A stretch of DNA of 64,000 nucleotides from Cylicocyclus nassatus (GCA_958299035.1 CATQJL010000001.1:77707594-77771593); one strand, 5' to 3'. Counted from the stretch's first letter, positions 1 to 12,150 are shown. Program-made: numbers and translations. The notes: generated from the sequence alone by a model not told the origin.

Positions 1-406
1 GAAAACAGCTGAGCAACTGATCTTCCAAACCTCGATAATTGTCGAGTGGTCCGATATCCGACCCTCTCAACACACTGCCTTCCCTCACTGCAACTGCAGT
101 TGCTCTGAGACCGAGTATCTGGTTTAACCCTGTTGTTAGGTTCTCCAGCCTACCTAAAACTGTGGCTACCTTAGCCTCCAACTCTTCTTCAAGTGGCAAT
201 CCATCAAACGGTATCCTACATCGGCTAAGGATCTTGCTTACCATCTCAGGTAGCATTTCCACTTCTTTTCTGATGAGGCTTATCTCCTCCATCATCAAGT
301 GTGCTTTCCTTCCATGGGTATCATCTGCATATCTTTGCTTTTGATCCATATCCATGAACATAAATGCACTCGGCAGCGAAATGCTTCGCCTTGCCTTTAC
401 ATTCAT
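1..406 (-). CDS. Gag-like N-terminal ORF of an LTR retrotransposon, cut by the window edge
   Basis: Reading the minus strand from an ATG at 406-404, the frame stays open for 135 codons to the window edge. An in-frame TGA lies three codons before this ATG, so 406 is the furthest upstream start; further Met codons follow near 360. The protein is strongly charged. After a DMDQKQRYADD stretch there are alternating Leu/Glu/Lys segments (EEISLIRKEVEML, then LEEELEAKVATVLGRLENL) that look like a coiled coil. No Cys-His zinc knuckle has appeared yet. It lies 340 bp downstream of an LTR plus primer-binding site in the same orientation, which is where gag begins in LTR retrotransposons. The gag assignment therefore rests mainly on position. 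Gag would package the element RNA in cytoplasmic particles. The Ty3/gypsy or BEL/Pao class cannot be decided because pol is outside the window. Confidence 0.55.
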   Translation of the reverse strand, partial: MNVKARRSISLPSAFMFMDMDQKQRYADDTHGRKAHLMMEEISLIRKEVEMLPEMVSKILSRCRIPFDGLPLEEELEAKVATVLGRLENLTTGLNQILGLRATAVAVREGSVLRGSDIGPLDNYRGLEDQLLSCF

Positions 407-746
407 CGGTAATCAACACCGCACGCGAAATCGCGCGTCTCAGCTGATGGAAGAGAGTTAATACAATCGATACTCGCAACTCTATTAAGCGTGGATGATT
501 TGATCATCAATCACTTCTCCCTTATACCTTAACTGCCTGCTCTGTATGATATGATAGAGACTTTTGTCAGTTGATCTTAGATCTGGCCTTCTTGGCCCGT
601 TACGTACGTCACCTGCTTGATGACGTATAGATTTCCCACCTTTTTATTCATTGGTTTCGCCTTCTTGGCCTGTTCTAAGCGTTCTCTGCTGTCTCGCCTC
701 TGAGAACAGTCAATATCAGTCGCCCCGTGTGTATTTCAATCGATCC

Positions 747-764
747 AGGTCGGCTCAGCCCCCA
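747..764 (-). other. Putative tRNA primer-binding site
   Basis: On the minus strand the bases directly after the LTR terminus (GGTTACA) are TGGGGGCTGAGCCGACC. Starting with TGG right at the LTR edge is what a primer-binding site pairing with the CCA end of a tRNA should look like. I did not match it to a particular tRNA. The remaining leader, 407-746, holds no ORF or motif that I recognise. Confidence 0.5.
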
Positions 765-1136
765 TGTAACCGGGGGTGTCTAGTGGTACAACGGTTTCAA
801 CCGGATCGATAGATAACACGGATTGAACGACTAATAGTTTATCTCAGAAAAACGGCAACGAACAACAAGAAACAAGAACGTGTAACATGAACAAGGCTTA
901 ACAACGAAACATCGGGCTTTATCCTTTTGACCACTTCGGCAGGTTTACTGGTTACTCTCTATCTAAGGGGGAGATCCGCCTCTCTTCGACGGAGTTAGCT
1001 CCCGCTAGCGCTTCCTCAGCGCGGACTCCGAGGCCTCCCCCTGACTCTCGGTATTTATACCCTGCCGAAGGGGTCAGCGTGGGCTTTTCTTCCCGCCACT
1101 GAAGATCGGTAGGTCGGTGATCCGCGCCCTCTGACA
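765..1136 (-). mobile_element. 5' LTR of the left-edge retrotransposon
   Basis: This 372-bp segment begins (minus strand) TGTCAGAGGG and ends GGTTACA, giving the TG...CA termini of an LTR. The primer-binding site follows immediately, and the gag-like ORF lies 340 bp further on. A TATA-like element lies at 1051-1060, about 75-85 bp into the LTR. Only this LTR is in the window, so identity to a 3' LTR and the target-site duplication (outer flank begins ACTTT at 1137) cannot be tested. The segment is more GC-rich than its surroundings, as expected for a recently arrived element. Confidence 0.65.
1051..1060 (-). promoter_or_regulatory. TATA box in the left LTR
   Basis: The palindromic GTATAAATAC on the minus strand lies inside the LTR in the orientation of the gag-like ORF, so it is the likely core promoter of the retroelement. 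The transcription start is not determinable from sequence alone. Confidence 0.4.
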
Positions 1137-1488
1137 ACTTTGAATTAAGCTGCTAAAACTAATACTTGAGAAGAAATTTTCGAACAAAAAGTATAGTATA
1201 TTCTTCAATCCAAACCTTTCCATCTGTTCAAAATTTGTGTTTAAAGACCTCTTCTTTAAAGAATTATGTTTTTCGAAAAAAATGCAAAAAAAATAAAATT
1301 TGCTGTTTTGTTTCACTTACACAAAAATCATAACTTCTCACAGAACACAAACTCTTTTGACACAAATTCCGCAGATGGAAAGCGTGAATTATTAAACTTA
1401 CTACAACACAGCAGCAGAGGCACTACGAGCAAGAAAAGGGTCTCCGATATTCAGAAAATTGAGGGTATGCAGACTGGTTGAGAGAGCA

Positions 1489-1540
1489 AGAAGTTATGAT
1501 TCTTTAAAATTAATGTGCAAGAAGTTTTGGGCCAACCTAA
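1489..1540. mobile_element. Single terminus of a mariner-like MITE
   Basis: The reverse complement starts TTAGGTTGGCCCAAAACTTC at 1540, next to a TA (1541-1542). It matches the terminus of the intact element at 27606 (TTAGGTTGGTCCGAAAGTTC) and the following bases ending in ATCATAACTTC. No partner terminus was found to the left. The LTR retroelement may have landed inside or beside it. Confidence 0.5.
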
Positions 1541-3296
1541 TATTTCATTGCACTTTGGTGAAGATAATGTTCAAATATTTTGTGATCTACTGTTTCCGAA
1601 TTTGGTTGTGGTTTTGCTTGACACCTTGAAATTTATCTCTGACTGCTGAATTTTTTGAAAAATTTTATAAAATTTCAAAGTTTCAGGGAAAACAACAAGC
1701 ATCTTTAAAAAAACATGTTAGAATACCAGTAAGTGCAAATTTTAACCCTAATCGGAGGAAAAGTGGTTGAATTTCAAATTAAGCACTCTGTAACATTGCG
1801 CTGTGTTTTCGGAACTGTATGATAATGATTTGACCTTGTTGGGTGATTCTAGGGCATTGATGTCGAGTTAGAGCGGAAAGGCTGCAGAAGTTATTGACCC
1901 CTTTCACGGCGCGGCATGCTACGTTTCGGACATATTGTACTTATCACATGATGGCATGCTCGCCGCCTGTCATCAATGCCCATGCGTGCACCTGTCATCT
2001 GTGCATTGGCATTCATGTTTCATGTTATTCTGTGTCCACGGTATAGTTTCACCTTCCAGGAAGGGTGTTTGCTGCAATCAATCGTTTGGCAACTTCTTGA
2101 CATGAATCTTGTTCGTCCAGATCCGTTTGTTTCCGTTCGATCAAGCAGTCAAATGAATACGGATCTAACTGAACCAGGAAAATAAGATGCAAGGTTAATA
2201 ATGAAATGCTTACTGTATGGTGATACCTTGAACGTTCAGGTCTGGAGACACGTTTTTCGGACCTTTTGATGCAGCACCTTCAGCGCATCAGTTGCCCGTA
2301 GGGCACTCCTACGTTATTCTGCAGGTAATATTGCATTATATGAAAAAAACTGAGTCGTATTTTTAGTACATGGGCTGCACGGTATGTGGCAGGAATATGA
2401 CCGTTGCATCACTGAGATCGATGGCTAAATTCAATGTAGATTTTTTTACAGTATCTGTGGTTTATGTAAACATAAGAATATTTCTGTAAATCCTGTGTAT
2501 TTTTTGTTGCAGAATCTCTCGGTATGCTGTACTTGACCCTTGTGCAATCTTTTTTTATCTCTGTGCTTATTATTTTGGCACGAAAATAAATGCATTTATC
2601 TGCTATTACATTTCTCGTGCGGGTGAAGTAAGCAAATTTGATCGCGGTGATCATAACAGAGTTTTGCACTGAGTTTTTGTGGTTATAGTGTACAGGTTTC
2701 AAAATAAGGGGGTGTAATAAAAACCCGAGAAATTGATTTTTTCCCAACTGAACTGGGTACTTGTCACAGCTTAGTTGTCTAGATCAGATTATTTAAAGTT
2801 ATTTCAAAATTACTGGTGCACCTCTTCCAGTGATTGTAAAACCGTCATAGTGAGCTTGAGCAATTCGTCTGTTGAGTCATCATAGCATACTGTAGCCTTG
2901 GACGCACGAATGGCGCAAGTGGGCGGGAGCGCTGGCATGGCAACCTAACGCGTCTCTAATTTCAAGCAGAGGAGGGACAGAGTTGAGGTACTCTGGCAGT
3001 TGGTAACGTAATTTCATGCTCGCCCCTTTATTAACAAATTCTTCTAGATGCCATTACAAGGCAAGCCCTGTCCCAAAGCAGACCCTAGCTCAGAAAATAG
3101 TTATTTTGAAGGGTGAAAAAGCTAGGATCCCTTGACAGCCGAACTGAGGTGCATATTCGAGGTCACGAGTTTCCAATAACGATGATTAGCACAACTGCAG
3201 GCGCAAATAACTATAAGCGCAAGAGCTAAAAATGGCGGACGAACGAATCAATATGGGTAATGCAGCTTTTCCACTCTATACAATGCTGGACATAAT

Positions 3297-3343
3297 TATA
3301 AGACACCCTAGACATTGTCGTAGTTTTCGTTCTTGTCAATAAA
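3297..3343 (+). promoter_or_regulatory. TATA / AATAAA pair, possible solo-LTR remnant
   Basis: A TATAA at 3297-3301 is followed by AATAAA at 3338-3343 (within CTTGTCAATAAATCTG). This compact arrangement is typical of the U3/R region of retrotransposon LTRs. I could not define TG...CA borders or a target duplication, so it may be chance. Confidence 0.2.
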
Positions 3344-5042
3344 TCTGTCTCAAACTTTGCTGTATTGCGCGCAAGCTAACCTACCATGACCTCCTCAAAG
3401 CTTCCAATCTTGTCATGTTTGAAGGGAGAGAACAGAAAAATTCGAAAAAGCCCTCAATTATGAAACCTTTGCAGCACTTACGGGCTGTTACCTTATTCAA
3501 ATAGAAACAATGACTTTATTTTTTAATTCAAAAGCATCAAAATTCTGTTCCAACAAACAGCCGGTTAAAGGAGTTTTTAAGCTCTTGTTTATTTCAAGCG
3601 GTAGTCATGATGACGGTCAGACTCCAACCTCACCATAGGGTTGTCACGATTTTATTCCACAAAACTCTGTTTGCAATGTTCATAAAGCACTGGGTTTGAT
3701 TTATTATATAGCATACATGGTGATGCAGCTTTTGCAGCAACTCTTTGATTTTCCCTAATGATGAAGTTGCTATTCAGATCTGAACAACTTTCCACGAAAA
3801 TGCTGTACGAGGAGATTATCTTACATAACTATTGATCTCCCTATTTCTTTCTGTGTTTCATGTCACATTTCACCGATGAATGAGATTAGCTAAGACTTCA
3901 AAGGTTTAAGCGTCTCCTATTTTATCTCGTGATCTGAGTTGGCTATGATGTGCAGGGTGCTCCATAAAAACTCAGTGGGTGTCAACTGCGGATGAACCAG
4001 AAGGCTGAAATCCGAAATTTTTTCCTAGTCATGCACACAAGTTAACTGTTTTATGGATGTCGTAAAGCTACATTATAGGGTGCGGAAAAAATACTGTCCC
4101 TCCAGTTTGGCTCCAGAAACACCTCAAACATAAAGCAATTCTGTAGTTTTTTGATTCCCATACGTAAGCGAGACCCTTGGGATTAGTTAAAGATAAGTTT
4201 GATTTGAAACTGTTCCCTTGGCCTGCAGTAAACCCCACGTATGTGCTGACGTGTAGCTCGGAGTCTGCTGTGACATGTGCTGACTACCACGGAGCGAGGC
4301 AGGCAAGGCGGCTATCCTTTATTATTGCCGGCGGACGCAATCAATGCGAAGCGTCAACACATCGCGACATATTGCGACATATTGCGACATGTCGTGACGG
4401 ACGAGACGGCGAAATACTTTTTCCATCATGGAGACGCAGAGACATAGCGCAGGACTAGAGCTCGACTACGCCAACCTCGCAATAGGTCGCACATGCACAC
4501 GGTTCTCTGTAACGCACGTCAATTGCAATCAATATCAACAACTGATAAGTGTCCAACAGCGCCGAGCAATGTGCCTTCCTACATTTTCGAAATATTTCCT
4601 AAACCGCACGCTCTGATGTTCAAAAAAGGTGAGTTTCTTTCGATTAAAAGATGTATTAGATCCATATTTGGTCACATTTTATAATGGTTGCTGTTGTTCT
4701 TTATTCTCACAATGCATCTCATTTGCGCACCAAACATCTTGCTTATGCCAAAACTGCTCAATGTTTTCCATCTCAGCACTTTCTTCACTTGCTGGTTTGC
4801 CATTCCTTAGCTGTGCGCCTCTTGTTTCCCTTCTGTTTTTAGGTGAAGGGACCATCTGGCACTATGGCTGCTGGAATAGCTCATATTTGTCCAGACTAAA
4901 GTGATAATTATTTTACATACTGCTTTTTCCTGTGCATTCTCGATTTGATGTGTTTTGCATACAATTTCCTTTTTACTGCCAGAGAATTTTCAAATTTAGG
5001 CTCATAAATATAAAAATTTGAAGATCCAGCACTTGCAAAAAG

Positions 5043-5119
5043 TTGCTCGAGGCAGGATTTGTACCCCGACACCAACCACACTGACATCCGACACTGACGC
5101 AGCGCTATCTGCACTGCTA
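5043..5119 (-). repeat. tRNA-like sequence, possible SINE head
   Basis: On the minus strand a box-A-like TAGCGCTGCG is followed about 50 bp later by GGTACAAATCC, which fits the box-B consensus GGTTCRANNCC with one mismatch. The whole span is tRNA-sized. The acceptor and T stems pair poorly, so it is not a functional tRNA; a tRNA-derived SINE head or tRNA pseudogene is more likely. Confidence 0.3.
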
Positions 5120-5884
5120 ATCAAAATTAGCTTGCAGTGCAATTTTACAGTAGTTAGTTAGTTGTAGTAGTTGTGCAAACGGTTACTACTTCTACAATAC
5201 TGATATCTACTAGGCACACTGTGTGGAGTATTACACGCCGTTTCGGTCATAATAAGCTACCTACGCTGCTCTGCCTGCTCCATGCCCTTCCCATTCTGCT
5301 ACACCTTCAAAATTGCCTATCCATAGCGCAGTTGCTGTGGGCGCTGCTGTTGCGATTATCAGTGGTTCAATCACGTGTTATGCATTGGTTTTGCGGCGCC
5401 CTGCGGATAGCTCGCTATAGTCTTGCGAGATACTCCGAGCTATCACGACATAGTCCCTCTATGTTGTGACAACCACGAGGGGTTTATTACGGGCCCTTCT
5501 GTCCGTTTGAACGAGTGATAATAGCGCGCAAGAACACTAACGATGCGCCGATAGCATATAAGCGCACTTTGGACCGTAACTATACCACCAGCATCAATAT
5601 AAGGTTCAAATTGTGCTGGTATGTAGCGCATGACCTCTTCTCCAATACTCTCTACCCATTATAGACGAATTATAGATTGGTGACTTTTATTTTGGCCAAA
5701 TAAGGAAGATTTTATCACACGCAAATTGCAAAAATTTTCGAAAAGAGGCGAGTTAGGACTGCGCTTGTTTGAATGAATTATATTCAAACTATGACTCGAA
5801 ATTCCAGATTTAAACTAAAAGTAACAGGAATAATGAAAAGGGCATGGGACTTTGTCTACATCACGATTTTGAGTGTATGATGTA

Positions 5885-6150
5885 ATGTGAAATTTTTATG
5901 AGCAAGTTGAAAATTTGTAGGATTTTTTGAACGAAAATATGAATTTTTCGCAATTTTCTGAACCTTCAGTACGACTCAAATTTTAGATGCTAACTTAAAG
6001 CGGGTAGAAGTTGCGCGAACTTTTGCAGATTATCTTGTAGAGCTTGCTTTGCTCTATCGAATGGTGCCTTGGATCTTTGTTGAAAATGTGAACTGCATGG
6101 ACTTATCGCCGTAAAATTTAGAGTGTCTTAAGACTTATGTTACATCCTGA
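5885..6150. mobile_element. Half of a K-family mariner-like MITE
   Basis: The segment matches one half of the intact K element at 15245-15996. It ends at 6150 in ...TTACATCCTGA followed by TA. The palindromic motif TAGAGCTTGCTTTGCTCTA begins at 6038 and ends 90 bp before the terminus. The left terminus is missing. Confidence 0.55.
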
Positions 6151-8078
6151 TATCATGACATTCTTTGAGTTCGTCCCGTCCTCCTTGGAGATTCACAAAA
6201 TCATTTTTTGAAAATTAGCTCAATCTTCATTCTTTATAAAGAACATTTTTGTAGCAAAACAAGGAAAGCCTCCAGAATTTTGGCGGTTTGAGGATTTGTA
6301 ATCATCAGTAGCCATATTTGATGGACAACTGATTTTGATTCGCTTCGAAAAATTAGTTTATAATAATTCAGTACGAGCGCGAGCTATCTCTATCTCTACA
6401 TATATATCAAAAAATCTGTGTCTCTGTGTGCCTTTGCACTTTTCCCATAGTCATGAAGGAGCGGTGAAGCTCATTTTGATCTGAAAGTCAATTATGGATA
6501 TAATAAGAAAGTTAACCCAAGATGAGATGAAATTGAAGGAAGGGTAAATTTTGCTACATGGGGGATCAAGCACGATGAATTGGTTCTAGAACGGAATGGA
6601 ATCTCGGATGCCAGCTCGTATATACACAAAACAGAAAATCTGTATATCTGTGCACATTCCTCATAGTCATAAAGGAGTGCGGTAAGGAGCATTTTGATCT
6701 GCTGGTCATCAAAACATGGTAAGGACGGTAGGAGGAGAACTCAAGACGAGTCTGAAATGTAGGAAGGATTTCGCTACTTAAGAGGTCCACGATGGCTCCA
6801 AACCCGGGGTGGAACCCGGGATGCCAGCTTGCATACTATAAAAAGCTGTGTATACTTCTCACGGAGATTTCGAAGTCCCGTTATTCCATACACAGGTTGC
6901 ATATTGTTGAAAGCTTTACAGAACGTTAATTTTTCGCCTCTCTACCTGCTGAAAACATTGTGGGCAAATTTGAAGCGCTTTTTTGGGAGAAGATACTACA
7001 TGCCATCTTTAGGCAATCGAATTTTGCTTCATCTCTAAACATGGATTCTGCAAATCAACCTACATGAACACTTTGACACAGCATTGAGCCAAAAATGGAC
7101 ACCTACATGACCAAATTTGATGTGTTCATGCATTATTTTGCGAAGTGTTCTCAACGTCGCAATTGCCATAAGTCCCTCCTCAAAGTTTGCACACGTTTAT
7201 CAAAGTTTGAATGCTTCACGCATTTTTGCTTTGATTTGCAAACATATTCAAAAACAATACTTGGCTTACTTTTTCTGAATTTATTGAAATTGAGAAGTCG
7301 AATATCAATATTATAAAATTTGCTGTTTTAGGTCGTTGTTTAAGTTTCTCGCGTTTTTACCAACAACCAGAAATCATCATTTTTAGTTAAAATCAGTCAA
7401 CAAAATATTCCTCTGTAGAGAAGGCCTTTTGCCACATTTCAATTTTTCAAACGGCAGCGCACTGGGTGCCGATAAAGGCATCTCACCAGCTCTTAAATCA
7501 ATCATTAAAATCGAGGCATGCACCGTTTATAAAGTTGGAACAAATGATAATCTGATAGAGCAAGATTTGGGAGTAGTTTTCTAGTGTCTTTCGGTCATAC
7601 CTTGCAGAACAGCTTTGACGATGTTTGCCGTATGGGGTCACATTTTGTCGTGCAGGAAAACCTAGTGAATCTGTTTATAAGTCTTTTTCTGTGGTGTGGC
7701 GTTGTTTAGACAGACAGTGAAGTTGCATTGCATAAGGTACGGTCAACACTCCTTCTTGCCCAGCAATTTTCGGCACAGCACCTCCTGCACTCTTTCAAAA
7801 AGTCTTGTTCGAGACATGCTGCTCAATTATTGATCTTGCAAAGCAAGCTAATCCCTTTTTGTCCCAGACTGACGAGCGAACGCTATCTTGCCGAGCGAAC
7901 GCCAGCCATTTTCTATAAAGATTTAACAAAATATACAGTTTTACATGGATAACAGAATATGATTCAAATAGCGTGATCAGCCTTTATAATGATATACACA
8001 TGTTGTCGTAAATTAACCGCTTTCACAAAAATGAGGACAAAAATGAAAATGCTAGTGATTTATGGAATACATAATATA

Positions 8079-9176
8079 AGGCTGGCACATAAGTTTGCAA
8101 CTGATTTTGTAACTTTCATCTTTTTGACTGTGACATATTCATTTTTTGGGCATAATGTAGATTATGTTGTAGGCTGCAAATGTCCGCAAACAGTTCAATT
8201 TCTGGTAGCGAATTTGCAATTTTTTCAAAAGCCGGTCAAATTTAAAATTTCAAGGGTCGTAAAACCAAAAACAAAGCCGTTCGAAGTCTATATGAAGCGT
8301 ATCAAGTCGAAGCTGTACCCGTAATGTTGACGGAGGAATATCTCTAATGATCTGAGCACTTGATGCGCTCGATTCAGAGTGAGAACGGCTTTATTTTTTT
8401 TCGACTCTTGAAATTTTGTATTTGACCAGCTTTTGAAAAGTGCTCAAATGTTCTTCACTTTGCTTCCAAAAACGAACTCTTTGCACAAGTTTGTAGCCTA
8501 CTACCTAGTTTACATTATGCCCAAAACCAAAATTTTACATATTACATTTGTGTTCATTGTTCTGCTGCCGCACATTGCATCTTACCGGTGCACAAATTTT
8601 ACTCTTGCAAATTATCTTGTTCAAAACGAATGTGAGCCATTGTCAAAGTTAAAAGAACCCACCCGCGAATCAGTTCTTGCGAACTGCGAAATAGTAAAAT
8701 GCAATTCAATGCACCGATAGCCAAGAAGAAAATTAAAGCAAACTACTCAAAGTGAAAAAATTGCACACCAGGAACTGGACGCATCCAAAGTTAGAGGGAA
8801 TCACACCAGAAAAAAACTTCTGCGAACTATGGTTCAACAAGATGACCGTAAGGCGACAGTAGTGAAATGGACACAAAATGATTTGTGAGATCGAACTACC
8901 CATGGCGGAAACAGAAGAACAGGCAGGAGCGCTCAAAGTAGTTCTCTGGTGATTCTGCGCTTCTATAACAAAAGCGACCAGCGGCGGCTACGGGCTGCTA
9001 CGGGCTGCTGGCGGCTGCTACGGGCTGCTAGCGCTGCTTCGGGCTGTTACGAGCTGTTAGCGACGGCTGCCGGCGCGGTATGAAGGCACCTTAATCTACA
9101 GTAAGCCCAAAATCGAATTTGTCACAGTCGCAAAGAGAAAAGTTACAAAACTGGTTGCAAAACTTATGTGCCAACT
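8079..9176. mobile_element. M-family MITE, R1 left-arm copy
   Basis: The left terminus AAGGCTGGCACATAAG follows a TA (8077-8078). The right terminus ends GGTTGCAAAACTTATGTGCC at about 9173, then AACTA. These are inverted copies of one another (GGYTGGCAYATAAGTTTTGC). The interior includes the foreign GC-rich block at 8984-9090. The counterpart in the right arm is 12876-13358, and a related intact element is at 48315-49126. Confidence 0.5.
8984..9090. repeat. GC-rich tandem repeat ending in a Harbinger-like terminus
   Basis: About eight degenerate copies of a 10-11-bp unit (GGCTGCTACGG) run from 8984 to 9068. They are followed by GCGCGGTATGAAGGCACC and then TTA (9091-9093). That end matches the terminus of the 18664-19219 element (GTAGTATGAAAGAACCC then TTA). 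No left terminus was found, so this is probably a truncated PIF/Harbinger-type MITE. It has no counterpart in the right arm of R1. Confidence 0.45.
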
Positions 9177-9707
9177 ATTCCAACAAAAAGGTGCCCGAAA
9201 AATTGAGAAAAAATTGTTTCTCCGTCCAAAACAATCCTAAAAACGTAACTTGCTCACGCATGTACTTTCCACATAAAACGTTTATACCATTGCTGTAATT
9301 TTTCCTCAACTAGAGTTTCAAAATACCAAAATTTTTATTCTTTCTCCACATTGACGCTGCGCTGCTCCCACATAATTAATTGTATACTACAAGCTTGTAG
9401 AAAGTCAAATGTAAATTTTCAGATTTTACAAGCCCTCGTTCTTGAGAAGAGTCTCCCGCATTGAAATTCAAGTTTTTCGAGAACTAAAGCTTGTAAAAAT
9501 TTAAAAATTTACTTATAAACCACATGTGCGATAATGTGAGAATTTTCTCACTCCCTTTTCATCCCTAAGCCGGACCAAGGTGATCCCCTTCACCAAAAGC
9601 CGAGAAAAAAATCAACAGTGAGGTAAACTTAAGCAAAGGAGATATTTGTACGTGAATTGTTTATGTATAGGAAAGGAGGAGTCTGTTGTAAAAAGTACTT
9701 GGTAACG

Positions 9708-10974
9708 GGAGGCGTGCAAGTGGTACCCGGGCAGCCGACTGCTGCCGCAGTCAGCCGCCAGAGCTGCCGGCAAAGCCGCTGCAGATGGTACAGTAATTAC
9801 GCAGGTCATCTACAACTCCTGCCGAGAGGTCTTCTCGCACGTCGCCGCACTAAGGTGCGAAATCAGCCTCAGGAAAGCGTGATATACTCGATATCTATAT
9901 CATTTTGAACAGCAAAAATTTCATGTTTTTTGAGAAATATGCAAATAAACAAAGGTGAACAGAGGGGGGTTTTTCTAATGGAAAATGATCACAGAATCAA
10001 ATCACTTCAGAAACTCAAAGGAAGCAGAAGCTGAAAAAATTAGGAATCTTTTAAATTTTTGGAAATTTTTTTCTCTTTTACGTCGGAAAATGGACGAGAA
10101 CAATCTAATCTATCTCTTAATATATAAAGAATCGTTAATTCACAAAAATAGCGGGAAACCGCGCGGCGATCCCGAAGCGAACGCTCTTCCAAATAGCGCC
10201 TTCAACATGGATATAACGGTAAGAAAACTCGGTCAAGATAATTATTTCATACATAGTAAGTCAATCAAATTGAGTAGGTCAATGATAAAAGATGAAAATA
10301 TGCCACATCTGTTGATATAAAAGGGACCATCACCGAGAAGCATGTACTAAATTTCTGTACAGTTCACTTCTCCAGGCATTTTGAGAAAATGAAAAAAATT
10401 ATAATCAAAAAAATCGAAATTCACAACTCATTGCAAATAATAAAAGTTCGAAGTTGGAATCCTTAAAACTGCAGCGTCAATGGATATAATTGTTTGATTT
10501 TCTATTCATTCATTTTGTAATTCTTTGTGAATTTTTGGAAATTTTTCGGTGTAGTTTTGTATCCGACTGTATGGTTCTCAATGAAATGTGGATTTTCTCT
10601 GCTGTTCAAAATGATATAGTGAGGATATTACACTATCATTGACCTACTTTGCCTTATTTAGTTCGCTTAACATCACTGTGTATGAAATAATCATTTTGAC
10701 ACAGTTTTCTTACCGTTATATCCATGATATTTTCTTGTAATTGTACTCAAAAAACATAAATTTTTTGCTTTTCAAAATGATATAGATGTCGAGGACAATA
10801 CGCTTTCCTGAGGCTGATTTCGCACCTCAGAGCGGCGAGGTGCGAGAAGACCTCTCGGCAAGAGTTGTAGACGACGAGCGTAATTACTGTACCATCTGCA
10901 GCGGCTTTGCCGGCAGCTCTGGCGGCTGGCTGCGCCAGCAGTCGGCTGCGCGGGTACCACTTGCTACGCACCCC
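9708..10974. mobile_element. Non-autonomous MULE-like foldback element
   Basis: Arms of about 230 bp (9708-9930 and 10760-10974) are inverted copies, GC-rich and clearly different from the flanking DNA. Both contain a GCCGGCAGCTCTGGCGGC stretch in opposite orientation. The element is bordered by the direct repeat TTGGTAACG (9699-9707 and 10975-10983; the match extends to 11 bp, TTGGTAACGGG). A 9-bp target duplication plus long terminal inverted repeats is the hallmark of Mutator-like elements. A second internal inverted pair (about 10206-10257 and 10677-10727) lies inside. The longest internal ORF (9985-10320, 111 codons) has no transposase motif that I recognise. Confidence 0.65.
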
Positions 10975-10984
10975 TTGGTAACGG

Positions 10985-11470
10985 GTATGATTAGTGATTT
11001 CTGAACAATTTCGAGTTTTTAACATAAAAAAATAATGCCGATGGTCGCCATTGGTACCGTCTCGCCCTCCTCTTTCAGAAAATATGTACATTGCTTGGAG
11101 TCCATTGTAAAAAGCGCCTGGGTGAAGGGTGCCTTTGTGATTTTTGGAGATTTTCGAGTTTTTAACATAAAAAAATTCTTAACTTCTGTAGAAACATCTT
11201 ATACGCCATCATCGCAATCATCGCTGGAACCGTCTCGTCCTCCGCTTTTAGAAAATATATGCTTTGCCTGGGGTCCGCTAGAAAAAGTGCCGGTGGCAAT
11301 TACGGCGTATAGATAGATGTTCATCTACAGAAGTTGTGAATTTTTTAAGTTAAAAACTCGAAAACCTCCAAAAATCACTGAGCACACCCTTCACCCAGGC
11401 AGTTTTTAGACGGATCTAAGACACACTGTATATCATTTGAAAACGGAGGACGACGCGTTTATTCTCAAAA
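10985..11470. repeat. D-family degenerate repeat units
   Basis: Units sharing GGAACCGTCTCG-like text, a 'CTTCACCCAGGC' segment and 'GAGTTTTTAACATAAAAAAAT' recur here as two direct copies (about 11035-11160 and 11220-11330) followed by an inverted one (about 11320-11470). The same family forms the tandem array at 22330-23070. It is non-coding as far as I can see. Confidence 0.5.
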
Positions 11471-11799
11471 AGTGAAAATACTCAACGCTTTTGATTCAAT
11501 GCCTATATGCCTGAACATTGAGGAGAAAAAACCTTGCACAAAATCTAATGTTGCAATTTTTACATTTTTTATCAAAAATAATTTCGTCGTCACCCTATTT
11601 TTGACAACAATATGAGTCTTGTTTGTTTGTTTACACATGCAGCCAAGCTTTGCTTGATTTCATAAGCTAACCCTCATTGAGTAGAAGAAAAATAGATTTG
11701 AAAAGATTTTCGATCAATAACTTCGAGCATGTAAGTTAGATATTCGTATAGTGACGGCTCACTGGTAATTTCTAGTTTATTCGTAGATTTTTCGATATT

Positions 11800-12150
11800 A
11801 GGAACAAAGAAAGAAGTTTTATACCAAAGGTGTTCAAGGGAGAGGAAACAGGGGATTAAGGGGTGGGTAGGAAATAAATTTCATGGAGTTTATGTTGTCA
11901 ATGAATTATACTATTTTAAAGGCTGCTTTTCTAGTTTCAGCTCATTTAGATAAAAAAGTAAAAACTTACATCCAAGCAAACAATTTGCATGAAGAAGAAA
12001 TTGAGACCACCACTGCCCCCCTCCTCCCCCCCCCCCGGTGCACATTATTTCTTGATCAAATGAACATCCTTCACCCGAACGGGCTGTGATCGCTGTGGCC
12101 CCCTTTACCCTGGAGGGGTCACTCTCACCTTATCGCACCTGTGGTTCAAA
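11800..12150. repeat. E-family repeat with a poly-C tract
   Basis: This contains an 11-base C run (12026-12036) and a 'TTTACCCTGGAGGGGTCAC' segment. Related text appears at 17177-17350 and 18536-18620 in S1, at 43230-43330 and 44637-44700 in S2, and at 23220-23345. Borders are not resolved. Confidence 0.4.

Larger units (their letters stand above)
1541..5884. other. Intergenic or intronic DNA without a recognisable gene
   Basis: Only short open frames (under 115 codons) with no recognisable motif are present. At 3953 a sequence resembling the C-family terminus (CAGGGTGCTCC against CAGGGTGTCCC) occurs without a partner. A tRNA-like repeat (5043-5119) and a TATA/AATAAA pair near 3300 are listed separately. 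Homology to the R1 arm starts near 5885. Confidence 0.5.
5990..9530. repeat. R1 left arm of a giant inverted repeat
   Basis: This arm is the inverted counterpart of 12610-15410. Matched points include the text around 6830-6890 with 14530-14590, the TTGGAACAAAT block at 7553 with its complement near 13790, the 'TAGGTAGTAGGCTACAAACTTG' region near 12935 with its complement near 8485, and TGTGGAAAGTACATG at 12783 with its complement near 9265. The arms are mosaic: each contains its own MITE insertions and deletions, so lengths differ. The same sequence recurs as R2, R3 and R4. The ORFs within it are short, mirrored between arms and not conserved as proteins. Confidence 0.75.

Noticed and set aside
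747..830. tRNA-like box A (TGTCTAGTGGTAC) and GGTTTCAACC near the left LTR edge
   Set aside because: Spacing is far too short for a tRNA gene and the region is explained as LTR end plus primer-binding site.
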